From Enterococcus hirae ATCC 9790 (GTDB lineage Bacteria > Bacillota > Bacilli > Lactobacillales > Enterococcaceae): a stretch of 64,000 bases of DNA. Below, one piece after another: positions 51,643 through 61,138 of the stretch (position 1 is the first letter of the stretch; every line of letters begins with the position of its first letter). Location: the NCBI RefSeq assembly GCF_000271405.2, contig NC_018081.1, positions 504,256 to 568,255 of the forward strand, in the 5' to 3' direction. A program made the position numbers and the translations under genes. The notes beneath the pieces were generated by a model. The model was not told the DNA's origin. It was given only the letters and a program-made list of their open reading frames with translations, and searched no databases.

Positions 51643-53022
51643 TTATTCTACAAATGGTTCTTCTCCCAATGCTTGTTGCGCGGCTAGATTGATCATATTC
51701 CATTGGCGATCAAAACCAGGTTGGAAGAAAAAGTCAGCTTCTGCTAAATCTTCGATCGTCAGTTTTTGTTGGATCGCTAGCGCTAGTACGTTGCCTTGAG
51801 CAGTCACATCATAAGTAGATAAAACAGCTCCGCCAAGGACTTGATGTGTCATTGGGTCAAAGAATAATTGGATTGAAACTTTCGTGTTCCCATATTCTTC
51901 AGGTACATATTTAGGACGAATAGTATCTTCATAATAAGCTGTGCGAATGGCTACGCCTGCTTTTTCTGCTGTAAAACTATTCAAACCACTAGCTGCAAAG
52001 TGATAATCAAAAACACTTAATGCCGAAGAACCTACAACGCCTCCAAATGGTTGGCTTGGTGTATCCTCAAATAGATGTTTGACTACATATCGTGCTTCTC
52101 TTCTTGCCACTGTTGCTAGTGCAATCGGCATTTTTGAGCGGGCAGGTATCGAATAAGCAAGGGTTGCATCCCCTACTGCATACACATCAGGTAAATTGGT
52201 TTGCAAATATTCATCGGTAACGATCCAACCACGATCATCTAAATCTACGACTCCTTTTAGCCATTCCGTATTCGCTTTGACTCCAGCTGCTTGAATCACA
52301 AGATCTGTCGCGATTTCTTCATCTGCTGTTTGAATCGCAGCGACTTGTTGCTCACCAGTGAAAGCAGTGATTTTCGCACCCGTCACGACTTTGATACCCT
52401 TTTCTTTTAAATGTTCGGTTAAAATATCCGTCATTTCCGGATCTAAATAAGTGCCTAATGGTCGATCAATCACGTCTAATAACGTCACTTCTTTCCCTGC
52501 TTTTTGAAAAGCTTCAGCGGCTTCGATCCCGATATAGCCTGCACCGATAACAGCTACATTTTTGATCGCTGGATCAGTTAATTTATCTTTGATTCTAGTA
52601 GCCCAATCGTACCCACGCATCAAATAAACGTTCTCTAAATCTGTTCCTGGTACTGGCAATGAATTTGGTTTTACTCCTGAGCTTAAGATCAATTTATCAT
52701 ATTCATACTCTTTGGTACTCTTATCTAAGATACTAGTCACCGTTACTGTCTTTTGGTCTGCATGAATCGCTTTTACTTCATGATTGTTTAAAATGTGAAC
52801 ATTGGGTTGTGGAAAGTTTTCTGGTCTGAAATTTCGTACATCATTAACATCTGTCACTTGGTCCTCTAAATATAATTCCATGCCACATGACATGAACGAA
52901 ACATAATCCCCTGCTTCAAATAAGGTGATATCGACATTTTCACCATATCTAGATAGCAATTCTAAAATCGATTGATGTCCGCCATGAGATGCGCCGACAA
53001 TAATAACCTTTGTTTTCTCCAT
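51643..53022 (-). CDS. FAD-dependent NADH oxidase/peroxidase family
   Basis: 459 residues from ATG 53022 (AAGGAGGT). N-terminal FAD site KVIIVGASHGGHQSILELL, redox Cys in VSFMSCGMELYLEDQVTDVNDVRNF (Cys about 43), NADH site VAVIGAGYIGIEAAEAF, and VYAVGDATLAYSIP. Single active Cys as in Nox/Npr; the sequence does not settle whether water-forming oxidase or peroxidase. Protects against oxygen or peroxide. A PerR-like palindrome lies upstream. Confidence 0.88.
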   Translation of the reverse strand: MEKTKVIIVGASHGGHQSILELLSRYGENVDITLFEAGDYVSFMSCGMELYLEDQVTDVNDVRNFRPENFPQPNVHILNNHEVKAIHADQKTVTVTSILDKSTKEYEYDKLILSSGVKPNSLPVPGTDLENVYLMRGYDWATRIKDKLTDPAIKNVAVIGAGYIGIEAAEAFQKAGKEVTLLDVIDRPLGTYLDPEMTDILTEHLKEKGIKVVTGAKITAFTGEQQVAAIQTADEEIATDLVIQAAGVKANTEWLKGVVDLDDRGWIVTDEYLQTNLPDVYAVGDATLAYSIPARSKMPIALATVARREARYVVKHLFEDTPSQPFGGVVGSSALSVFDYHFAASGLNSFTAEKAGVAIRTAYYEDTIRPKYVPEEYGNTKVSIQLFFDPMTHQVLGGAVLSTYDVTAQGNVLALAIQQKLTIEDLAEADFFFQPGFDRQWNMINLAAQQALGEEPFVE

Positions 53023-53481
53023 TGATGAAACCTCCTTGTTCAATTATTTAGAATAACTCTAAACAATTCAAACATAACACTCGATTTTTTATAAATCAAA
53101 AGAAATGCCCAAATATTGGACAGAAAAAATAAGACTTTCTCTATTAAGTTTTTGACTTAAATGTTTATCAACTTTCTTTTTAGATGGCAATACTTTTTAG
53201 TAAGAAATAACTGTACAGAAAAATAAAACGGTTATGCTATTATTTGTCAATTATATCGCTTGACTTAACTTGTAAAATTTATATAAAAAACATTTTCCAT
53301 ACTAATAAAGTTAGCTGGTACTATAGACCTCCTCAGCCATGAAATTAGAAAAAAACATACCAAAAATAATAACTGTACAAAAAAGATCGTTTCAGAACAC
53401 TTAACATTTACAAATAAATACAGGAAAAACTTTGCGTTACTTAATGTTGTATAGTATTATAAGAGTAAAGAGGTGGTATAT
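53023..53481. other. divergent region between flavoprotein gene and mazEF
   Basis: 459 bases, very AT-rich. TTAGAAT-A-ACTCTAA at 53048-53062 sits 26 bases before the flavoprotein ATG and resembles a PerR box. Rightward promoter for mazE: TTGCGT (53432-53437), 17 bp, TATTAT (53455-53460). Nothing else is recognised. Confidence 0.5.
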
Positions 53482-53712
53482 ATGCTCATTACAAAATCTA
53501 GATTACAAGGTAGTTCTGTAGTAATTACACTACCGTCTGATAATGGTAAAAAACCTTCAGAAAATCAAGAATATATTGTTGTCTACTCTGAAGATGGGAC
53601 AATCACATTAGTTCCTAAAATCGAAGATCCATTTAGTGCTGGACAAGAAGCTGAGTATTACGAAAAAGATGAATGGAAAGACTTAACTCCTGAAGGGAGA
53701 GAAATTTTATAG
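53482..53712 (+). CDS. mazE: MazE-type antitoxin
   Basis: 76 residues from ATG 53482 behind AGAGGTGG. The N-terminal half ITKSRLQGSSVVITLPSDNG is the AbrB-like swapped-hairpin DNA-binding fold of MazE/PemI; the acidic C-terminus (AEYYEKDEWKDLTPEGREIL) would wrap MazF. Stop overlaps the toxin start by one base. Confidence 0.85.
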   Translation: MLITKSRLQGSSVVITLPSDNGKKPSENQEYIVVYSEDGTITLVPKIEDPFSAGQEAEYYEKDEWKDLTPEGREIL

Positions 53713-54053
53713 TGCCTAAAGCTAGAAATTATATTCCTAAAAAAGGGGATATTGTTTGGATCGATTTTGATCCATCCACAGGCAAAGAAATTCAAAAGAG
53801 AAGACCAGGCTTGGTTGTATCTCGTTATGAATTTAATTGCACAACAATGTTTGCAATAATCTGTCCAATTACTTCTACTATAAAAAATCTACCGACACGC
53901 TATTCGCTTCCCAAAGATTTAGATACAAAGGGACAAGTACTTATTTCTCAATTAAAATCACTTGATTTCAAGGAAAGAAAACTCAAAAAGGTCGAAAATT
54001 TACCTTTACAAGATATGGCTAAAATTGATCAGATTATCCAGTATATATTTTAA
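53712..54053 (+). CDS. mazF: MazF-type mRNA interferase toxin
   Basis: 113 residues from GTG 53712 (TAGTG overlap with mazE). IPKKGDIVWIDFDPSTGKEIQKRRPGLVVSRYEFN and FAIICPITSTIKNLPTRYSLP are the MazF/PemK core; SQLKSLDFKERKLKKV supplies the conserved D/S strand. Ribosome-independent endoribonuclease. An isolated chromosomal toxin-antitoxin pair. Confidence 0.9.
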   Translation: MPKARNYIPKKGDIVWIDFDPSTGKEIQKRRPGLVVSRYEFNCTTMFAIICPITSTIKNLPTRYSLPKDLDTKGQVLISQLKSLDFKERKLKKVENLPLQDMAKIDQIIQYIF

Positions 54054-54168
54054 GCACCTTAAATTGGATCATAATCTTTCGTTATGCCAAATAAAACTAA
54101 AAAATGTACACCATTAAAAAAGAAAAATGACAAATGTTCCTCTTTCAATCAACAAAGTAAACAAAAAA

Positions 54169-54214
54169 TGAAAAACTTCGTTCAATAAAATGAACGTAGC
54201 TTTTCATTTTTTTT
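54169..54214. terminator. bidirectional terminator, mazF / patA
   Basis: TGAAAA.CT.CGTTCA / TGAACG.AG.TTTTCA stem with a T8 run on the right and T-rich sequence on the left. Confidence 0.75.
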
Positions 54215-54216
54215 GA

Positions 54217-55383
54217 TTACATATCAGCTAAAAAAAGGCGAATCCGTTGGCAAGCTTCCGTAAGTTCTGCCAAACTACTTGCATAAGAAATCCGAATATA
54301 GCCTTCACCCTCTGGTCCAAAAGCTGAACCAGGGATACAGGCGACTCTGCCTTGTTCTGCTAACTGTAAGCAAAACTCCCAAGAATTCAAGGTAACTTCT
54401 TTTGGCAGTTTACAAAACAGGTAAAAGGCGCCATCAGGTGGTATGACTTCAAACCCTAACTCACTTAATTGACCTAAAAGATAATCTCTTCTCTTCGCAT
54501 ACTGTTCTTTCATTTTTTCCCCATCATACATTCCGGTAGTAAGTGCCTCAACCGCAGCTTTTTGAGCCATCGTAGTGGCTGAAGTGACTAAATATTGATG
54601 GACTTTGATGATTTCATCAATCACATATTTTTGAGCAAAAATAAAGCCGATCCGCCAGCCGGTCATCGCATGAGATTTGGATAAACCGCTAATCACAATT
54701 GTTTGCTCCGGAAGATAAGACGCTGGCGAGACATGGTCTCCGACATAATTCAACTCTGCATAGACTTCATCACTGATCACGAAGACCGATCGTTGTTTGA
54801 TGACTTCAGCTAATTTTGCCATTTGTTCTGAAGTTAACAGTGTTCCTGTTGGATTGCTTGGATAGTTCAAGATAATTGCTTTGATCGAGTCGCCATAAAT
54901 AGCAAAGGCTGCTTCTAACTGTTCTGGTTGGCAAATAAAGCCTGTTTCTGACGTATCGATCGTGATCAATTCCGCTCCAGCAAGATCCACTATCGGCTGA
55001 TAGCCAGGATAAGCAGGCGCAGGAATCAATACTTTGTCGCCTTCTTCTAAAATCGCTAGTAAAGAAGCAGCGATTGCTTCTGTGGCACCAACTGTCGTTA
55101 GTACTTCAGTTTGAGGATCGTATACCAACCCATAACGTTCTTTTTGAAATAAACAAGCAGCTTCACAAACTTCGGGTAGTCCCCTCATCCCCGTATAATG
55201 GGAATAATTTTCTTCAATAGCAGTGATCCCCGCCTGTTTGACATGTTCGGGTGTTGGAAAATCAGGCTCTCCTAAGGTTAACTTGATGACATCGGGGATA
55301 GCAGAAATTTGTTGGTCAAAACTTCTGATTTGTGACACTGCTATTTTTGCAAGCCTGTGATTAAAACGATTGGTTAAATTCAT
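54217..55383 (-). CDS. patA: N-acetyl-LL-diaminopimelate aminotransferase (class I/II)
   Basis: 388 residues. VIKLTLGEPDFPTPEHVKQ, NYPSNPTGTLL, SDEVYAELNY and SGLSKSHAMTGWRIGF with the PLP Lys. The sequence alone would fit aromatic or DAP aminotransferases; being the last gene of the lysine operon after the deacetylase argues for PatA. Confidence 0.85.
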   Translation of the reverse strand: MNLTNRFNHRLAKIAVSQIRSFDQQISAIPDVIKLTLGEPDFPTPEHVKQAGITAIEENYSHYTGMRGLPEVCEAACLFQKERYGLVYDPQTEVLTTVGATEAIAASLLAILEEGDKVLIPAPAYPGYQPIVDLAGAELITIDTSETGFICQPEQLEAAFAIYGDSIKAIILNYPSNPTGTLLTSEQMAKLAEVIKQRSVFVISDEVYAELNYVGDHVSPASYLPEQTIVISGLSKSHAMTGWRIGFIFAQKYVIDEIIKVHQYLVTSATTMAQKAAVEALTTGMYDGEKMKEQYAKRRDYLLGQLSELGFEVIPPDGAFYLFCKLPKEVTLNSWEFCLQLAEQGRVACIPGSAFGPEGEGYIRISYASSLAELTEACQRIRLFLADM

Positions 55384-55412
55384 GTGGTTTTCTCCTTTTT
55401 ATCACTTCTTTG

Positions 55413-56528
55413 TCACTGATCCTTTTTTAGCAAAAGTCCTTTTGTATGAAGGATCGTTTGATACCAAGCGACACCCTTTTCTAACACAGCCATATCAAAA
55501 TCAAATCGTGCATCATGAAGTGCTGGTGTATCACCGACACCGAGAAAGAAAAAAACACATGGATACTTCTGGGTATAAACACCGAAATCCTCTGCTTGCA
55601 AGACCGGTTGTTCAAGCTCATGTAATTTTTCTGATTGCTTCAAGGCTGTATATATGTGAGGATCATTGATGACCGCTGGATATCCATCATTATAACGGAA
55701 TTGGATCGATACCTGCGAATTTTTTTGAAATTTCTCTGCTAAATCAGCCAGTTGTGCTTTGATCGAATCTTGGATTTGCTGATCATAAGAACGGATGCTG
55801 CCTGAAATAGTTACTTCATTTGCTAAAACATTTCGAATCGTACCACCAGTGATCTGTCCAAACTTTATTAAACGTCGCCATTCTTTAGGTAAAGATTGTT
55901 CCAACTCGTATACTTCATCCATAAAACCAATGGCTCCTCGGATACTGTCGATCCCTTGTTCACTAGAGGCAATATGGGCAGATCTCCCTTTGACAATGAT
56001 ATCTGTCTCACTACTTTGTGCCATAAAGGCGCCCGATCGTGAATAGATCTCGCCTTTGGGAAGACCTGGCCATAAATGAAACCCGAAAATCGCTTGGACT
56101 TGATAGTCCTCTAACAAACCTGTTTGAATAACACTTTCCGCTCCGCCAGATATTTCTTCCGAAGGTTGAAAAATCAGAACAACGTTGTACATTAACTGTT
56201 CTTTATGATCTGCGATATATTCCGTTAACCCTAATAACATTGCCATATGTCCATCGTGACCACACGCATGCATCATCCCTTCATGAGTAGAAGCAAAGGG
56301 AAGATTTGTTTCTTCTTGGATCGGTAAGGCGTCAATATCTGTCCGAAAAGCAATCGTTTCGTTTTGTTGATGATCAAAATAAAGCAATAAACCAGTCTCG
56401 CCGATCTCATGCAGGACTCCCCCAAGATCCTTGATTTGTTCATGCAAATACGCTTTGGTTTTAAATTCATGAAAGCCGATTTCAGGAATTTGATGTAACG
56501 CCATGCGATGTTTTGCTAACATCGACAT
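55413..56528 (-). CDS. N-acetyldiaminopimelate deacetylase (M20 amidohydrolase)
   Basis: 371 residues. Metal-binding segments GMMHACGHDGHMAMLLG and VVLIFQPSEEISGGAESVI, and a dimerisation domain (AHIASSEQGIDSIRGAIGFMDEV). Removes acetate from N-acetyl-LL-DAP in the acetylase variant of the lysine pathway. Overlaps lysC by about 45 bases. Confidence 0.9.
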   Translation of the reverse strand: MSMLAKHRMALHQIPEIGFHEFKTKAYLHEQIKDLGGVLHEIGETGLLLYFDHQQNETIAFRTDIDALPIQEETNLPFASTHEGMMHACGHDGHMAMLLGLTEYIADHKEQLMYNVVLIFQPSEEISGGAESVIQTGLLEDYQVQAIFGFHLWPGLPKGEIYSRSGAFMAQSSETDIIVKGRSAHIASSEQGIDSIRGAIGFMDEVYELEQSLPKEWRRLIKFGQITGGTIRNVLANEVTISGSIRSYDQQIQDSIKAQLADLAEKFQKNSQVSIQFRYNDGYPAVINDPHIYTALKQSEKLHELEQPVLQAEDFGVYTQKYPCVFFFLGVGDTPALHDARFDFDMAVLEKGVAWYQTILHTKGLLLKKDQ

Positions 56529-57831
56529 TCACCATCCCTTCATAGAGCCCTTTAACGACTGTTTCATATTCTTCATTTTTTACCCCAATGATCAAGTTTA
56601 ATTCTTGTGCCCCTTGGGATAAGATCGATGTCCGAATCTCTAGTTGATTTAAGATGGATAAGACTTTGCCAGAAAGTCCAATCAGTTCTTTATGTGGTCC
56701 GCCAACAACTGAGATCAATGCCAGATTCTCGATAATTTCGACTTCCTCGACACCCAAATTTTCTTTTAACTCTTTGGTAATCAAAAATAATTGATCTGCA
56801 ATGGCTTCTGCTGAAACGACTACTCCAATATTGTCGATCCCCGAAGGAATGTGTTCGATCGAAATACCATGATTCGCAAAGACACTCATTGCTTTCCAAA
56901 TAAACCCGATTTCATCAGACATATGTCGTTTAAATAGTGTTAGCGAAAGAAAATCTTTTTTTCCAGCAATCCCTGTTAAGCCATTTTCTTTTTCGACTTC
57001 TTTGCTGGAAATTCTAGTGCCTTGCGCCTCTGGATCGTTCGTATTTTTTATTTGAATCGGGATACCTGCTTCTTGTACTGGGAAAATAGCTGATTCATGG
57101 AGAACATTTGCCCCCATATACGCCATCTCTCGTAATTCTCTAAATGAAATTTCTTTGATGATTTTTGGCGTGTCAATGATTCGTGGATCAGCCATCATAA
57201 TCCCAGAAACATCCGTCCAATTCTCATAACAGTCGGCATTCAATAGTTTGGCTAAGATTGCGCCAGTGATGTCGCTCCCACCTCGCCCCATCAATTTTTC
57301 TTTTCCAACTGGATTAGCACCATAGAATCCTGGGACTACTAGTGGGCCTTTTTCTTGATAAATAGTTATTATTGCTTGTTTCGTCCGTTCTTCATCGATC
57401 TCACCCGTATAATCAAAGAAAATCAGTTCTTTCGCATCTATAAACGTATAACCAACATATTCAGCTAATAACTTCGCAGTGAGATATTCTCCCCGACTGA
57501 CCAAAAAATCTTGCGAGACTTTTTCTCGCTGTAATTTTTTTTGGATCTCTAATAATTCATCTTCAATCGGAAAAGTCAACGACAAGACATCTCTCACTTG
57601 AATGAATCGTTCACAGATCCTTTCCCACAAAGGTGTCCAATCGACTCCATGATGAAGATAGGCATGGATCAAATACAAGAGATCCGTGACTTTGTCATCT
57701 TCTTTTGTTCGTTTTCCTAAAGCGGAAACAACGATCACACTTCGTTCAGGAGCAGCTAAAATAATAGATTTTACCTTTTTGAATTGTTCTTCATGAGCCA
57801 TCGATGAGCCACCAAATTTTGCGACTTTCAT
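56482..57831 (-). CDS. lysC: aspartate kinase
   Basis: 449 residues. KFGGSSMAHEEQFKKV, VIVVSALGKR, GRGGSDITGAILAKLLNADCYENWTDVSGIM and tandem ACT domains (MSVFANHGISIEHIPSGIDNIGVVV; ALISVVGG). Lysine-sensitive isoform expected from the operon. Overlaps asd by 4 bases. Confidence 0.95.
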   Translation of the reverse strand: MKVAKFGGSSMAHEEQFKKVKSIILAAPERSVIVVSALGKRTKEDDKVTDLLYLIHAYLHHGVDWTPLWERICERFIQVRDVLSLTFPIEDELLEIQKKLQREKVSQDFLVSRGEYLTAKLLAEYVGYTFIDAKELIFFDYTGEIDEERTKQAIITIYQEKGPLVVPGFYGANPVGKEKLMGRGGSDITGAILAKLLNADCYENWTDVSGIMMADPRIIDTPKIIKEISFRELREMAYMGANVLHESAIFPVQEAGIPIQIKNTNDPEAQGTRISSKEVEKENGLTGIAGKKDFLSLTLFKRHMSDEIGFIWKAMSVFANHGISIEHIPSGIDNIGVVVSAEAIADQLFLITKELKENLGVEEVEIIENLALISVVGGPHKELIGLSGKVLSILNQLEIRTSILSQGAQELNLIIGVKNEEYETVVKGLYEGMVNVDVSKTSHGVTSNS

Positions 57832-58829
57832 TGGATCACCTCCCTGATTGGTGATAACAATGCAGAGGCGATTTGTACAGCATTCGCAGCTGCGCCTTTA
57901 CGGATATTATCCGCTACGGTATACAGCAACAGCCCATTTTCCAATGTAGGATCATGCCGGAGTCTGCCGACGTATACCTCATCTGTTCCTTTAGCAAGGA
58001 TACTGGTCGGGTAAGTATAGTTGGGCAAATCATCCACGACTGTTATTCCCGGGAAATGTTGCAAACATTGACGGACTGCTGCAAGTGAAAATGGCTGCGC
58101 CAACTGGACTGCGATTAAAACACCATGACCAACTTCGATGGGGACACGTACACAAGTAGCCGAGACAGGTAAGTTAGGCAAATGTAGGATCTTCCTTGTT
58201 TCAGCCATCATTTTGTGTTCTTCTTTCGTATACCCATCAACCAACGGTGCATCAATTTCGGGGATGACTGTTTGACTGATATCATGCGGATAAAGCGAAG
58301 GTTCCTGCCCTTTTTGAGTGGCGTGAAGATCAGTTAGCCCTTGTTGCCCCGAACCAGAGACCGCTTGATAGGTGGAATAGTTCACGCGGTTGACACCAAA
58401 TGTCTGTTGCAATGCCTTTAACGGTAAAATGGCTTGGATCGTGGAACAGTTTGGATTGGCAATCAATCGGTTCATTTCATGATCTGCTAGATTGACTTCT
58501 GGAACGATCAACGGAATCGACGGATCTTCTCGCCAAGCAGAAGAATTATCAATGACGACCAACCCATGTTCTCTAGCAAGTGGCGCAAATTCAAGTGAAA
58601 TTTCTGCTCCGGCTGAAAAAAGCGCTAAATCATACCCGTCAAATGATGTCTTTGTTAATTCTTCTACTGTGTATTCTTTTCCCTTAAACACACAGACTTT
58701 TCCAGCTGAACGCTTGGATGCTAATAATTTCAAACGACCTACTGGAAAATCATATTCTGCTAACACGTTCAACATCGTTTGACCAACTAAACCAGTTGCT
58801 CCAACGATACAGGTATCTATTTTGCGCAT
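57828..58829 (-). CDS. asd: aspartate-semialdehyde dehydrogenase
   Basis: 333 residues from ATG 58829 (the ATG at 58838 is too near GAGAGG). CIVGATGLVGQTMLNVLAEYDFPV, SAGAEISLEFAPLAREHGLVVIDNSSAWR, and active-site Cys in LIANPNCSTIQ. Makes aspartate semialdehyde for lysine and threonine/methionine. Confidence 0.95.
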   Translation of the reverse strand: MRKIDTCIVGATGLVGQTMLNVLAEYDFPVGRLKLLASKRSAGKVCVFKGKEYTVEELTKTSFDGYDLALFSAGAEISLEFAPLAREHGLVVIDNSSAWREDPSIPLIVPEVNLADHEMNRLIANPNCSTIQAILPLKALQQTFGVNRVNYSTYQAVSGSGQQGLTDLHATQKGQEPSLYPHDISQTVIPEIDAPLVDGYTKEEHKMMAETRKILHLPNLPVSATCVRVPIEVGHGVLIAVQLAQPFSLAAVRQCLQHFPGITVVDDLPNYTYPTSILAKGTDEVYVGRLRHDPTLENGLLLYTVADNIRKGAAANAVQIASALLSPIREVIQ

Positions 58830-58843
58830 CTTTTTCATCCTCT

Positions 58844-59539
58844 CTATAATTCCCGTAATGCAGCGATCAATGCGGTGTTTTCCCTCGTTTGTTCGTCTTT
58901 GATTTTTAATACTCGGGCAGGTGTTCCACCCACTACGGTATCAGCGGCTACATCTTCTAAAACAACTGCTCCAGCCGCTACGACTGCATTTTTGCCAATA
59001 CGGACACCTTCAACAATGACAGCATTCGCACCAACCAAGACACCGTCTTCAACCACCACTGGTTGAGCGGAAGCCGGTTCGATCAAACCCGCCAACACTG
59101 CCCCCGCACCAATGTGACAATTTTTGCCGACAATCGCTCTTCCGCCTAAGATTGCCCCCATGTCGATCATCGAGTTTTCCCCAATCTCCGCACCGATATT
59201 GATGATCGCTCCCATCATGATGACCGCATGATCACCGATCGTTACTTGATCCCGAATAATTGCTCCTGGCTCGATCCGAGCATCGATTTCTTTTAAATCA
59301 AGCAGAGGTATGGCACTATTTCTAGCTGTTTCTTCTATTTCGATCTCAATGATTTTAGCGGATTCTTTTGCGAGGATTGGTGCGATTTCTTGGTAATCAC
59401 CGAAAATAATTTGGCTATTCCCCTGACCAAATACTTTACACTTTTCAAATTTAATTGGTTCAGTGACATTTAAATACACTTTAACCGGTGTTTTTTTATC
59501 AGCTGTTTGAATCAAACGTATAATTGCTTGTGCGTCCAT
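58844..59539 (-). CDS. dapH: 2,3,4,5-tetrahydropyridine-2,6-dicarboxylate N-acetyltransferase
   Basis: 231 residues from ATG 59539 (AAGGAGAG). N-terminal domain, then hexapeptide repeats forming a left-handed beta helix ([60 protein letters not shown]). Acetyl-CoA-dependent, defining the acetylase variant of the lysine pathway. Confidence 0.95.
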   Translation of the reverse strand: MDAQAIIRLIQTADKKTPVKVYLNVTEPIKFEKCKVFGQGNSQIIFGDYQEIAPILAKESAKIIEIEIEETARNSAIPLLDLKEIDARIEPGAIIRDQVTIGDHAVIMMGAIINIGAEIGENSMIDMGAILGGRAIVGKNCHIGAGAVLAGLIEPASAQPVVVEDGVLVGANAVIVEGVRIGKNAVVAAGAVVLEDVAADTVVGGTPARVLKIKDEQTRENTALIAALREL

Positions 59540-59553
59540 TTGCTTTCTCTCCT

Positions 59554-60260
59554 TTATCCACCTAAAGTATCTGCTAATTGATAGTATCCAGCTGGTTGAT
59601 TGCTTAACCAAAAAGCTGCACTTACTGCTCCTTCTGCAAAAATCTGATTGGAAAACGATTCATGTTTGATTGATAATACTTCATCCGTAGATGCAAATAA
59701 AACTTCGTGCTCTCCAGGTAGAGAACCAATACGTAAACTGTGTACTCCGATTTCATCGGTTTTTCTAGGTTGATCTTTCCATTGGAAAACAGGCGATAGT
59801 TTACGGACTTCTTGCATACTAGCGAGTAGTGATTGAGCCGTTCCAGAAGGCGCATCTTTTTTTGGTCATGATGTTTTTCAATCAATTCGATTTGCCATGT
59901 TTTCAATAATTCAGCAGCCTGCTTCACTAATTGATTCATGACAAAAATCCCTAAAGAAAAGTTCGCACTGTATAAAATGGGGAAACGTTGCCCAAACGCT
60001 TCGATTGCCTGGAATTGTTCCTCACTATAGCCAGTCGTTCCGATCACGACTGGAAGTTGGTGTGCTGCTCCATAATCTAGCACTTTTTCCAAATTATCTG
60101 CGTGAGAAAAATCAATAAGGAGTGAGATATTACTCGGAAAAGATAAAGTAGTCGCTTCTTTAAGGGAGACCTTTGGAAAAACGACCTCATGTTCATAAGA
60201 TTCAATGACTTCTTGGATTTTTTTGCCCATTCGTCCATGTCCGACTACACCAATTTTCAT
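59554..60260 (-). pseudogene. dapB: 4-hydroxy-tetrahydrodipicolinate reductase, frameshifted
   Basis: MKIGVVGHGRMGKKIQEVI...VIGTTGYSEEQ...NFSLGIFVMNQLV...IELIEKHHDQKK reads normally to about codon 136. The frame then becomes MRLLERLNHY; the correct continuation DAPSGTAQSLLASMQEVRKLSPVF...VHSLRIGSLPGEHEVLFASTDEVL lies one base away and runs to 59554. The T7 run at 59857-59863 (plus strand) is one short of the eight needed. The lost DAPSGTA motif is catalytic, so the enzyme would be dead and lysine synthesis blocked. Confidence 0.9.
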
Positions 60261-61138
60261 ACCTGTTCTCGTCCTTTCATAGGTAATAATTCCTGTAATA
60301 CTCCTCGCTTGTCCTCAGACAGAGGAACAAGTGGTAGCCGTAACACACCTGAAGGAAGAGCCATCATCTCCATTGCGGCTTTTATTGGGATCGGATTTGT
60401 TTCACTAAACAAGGCATGGATCAATGGTAAGGCAGTTAATTGGATTTGTTGCGCTCGTCGAAGATTCCCTTGCTCAAACGTTGCGACTAATTCATGGACT
60501 AATCTAGGCTGGATATTGGCCCAAACACTGATAACCCCACTTCCACCCACACTTAATATCGGCAAAATAGCATCATCGTTGCCACTATAAAGGACAAACG
60601 AGTCTGTCAAAAGACGACCAACTGCCATCACATAAGCAAGATCACCTGATGCTTCTTTGATCCCGCTGATTTGTGGATGTGTCGCTAATTTTTCCAGGAC
60701 TGGAATTGGGATCGTCATTCCAGTTCTAGATGGTACATTGTATAAAATGATCGGTCGTGGTGATTGGTCAGCAATTGCAGTAAAATGCGCCAACAAACCT
60801 GCATCACTTGTCTTATTATAATAAGGCGTGATCACTAACAATTGATCCGCCCCAATCGCTGCTAAACGTTGGACTCTTTCAATTGTTTTTTTCGTATCGT
60901 TTGTTCCTGCGCCTGCGATGACTGGGATTCTTTTATTTACTTTTGCTACTGTAAAACGTAGAATCTCCTCTTCTTCTTCTGGCGTTAACGTCGAAGATTC
61001 CCCAGTTGTTCCTAACACTAACAGGCCATCTGTACCTTCTGAAAGATGAAACTCAATTAGTTTCTCTAATCCTTGATAGTCAATTTCGCCAAGCGCATTC
61101 ATCGGTGTAATCAATGCAACGATCGAACCTTTAATCAT
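60257..61138 (-). CDS. dapA: 4-hydroxy-tetrahydrodipicolinate synthase
   Basis: 293 residues from ATG 61138 (GGAGATG upstream; overlaps dapF by 8). GSIVALITPMNALGEIDYQGL, VLGTTGESSTLTPEE, ILYNVPSRTGM and SGIKEAS with the Schiff-base Lys. Condenses pyruvate with aspartate semialdehyde. Confidence 0.96.
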   Translation of the reverse strand: MIKGSIVALITPMNALGEIDYQGLEKLIEFHLSEGTDGLLVLGTTGESSTLTPEEEEEILRFTVAKVNKRIPVIAGAGTNDTKKTIERVQRLAAIGADQLLVITPYYNKTSDAGLLAHFTAIADQSPRPIILYNVPSRTGMTIPIPVLEKLATHPQISGIKEASGDLAYVMAVGRLLTDSFVLYSGNDDAILPILSVGGSGVISVWANIQPRLVHELVATFEQGNLRRAQQIQLTALPLIHALFSETNPIPIKAAMEMMALPSGVLRLPLVPLSEDKRGVLQELLPMKGREQV

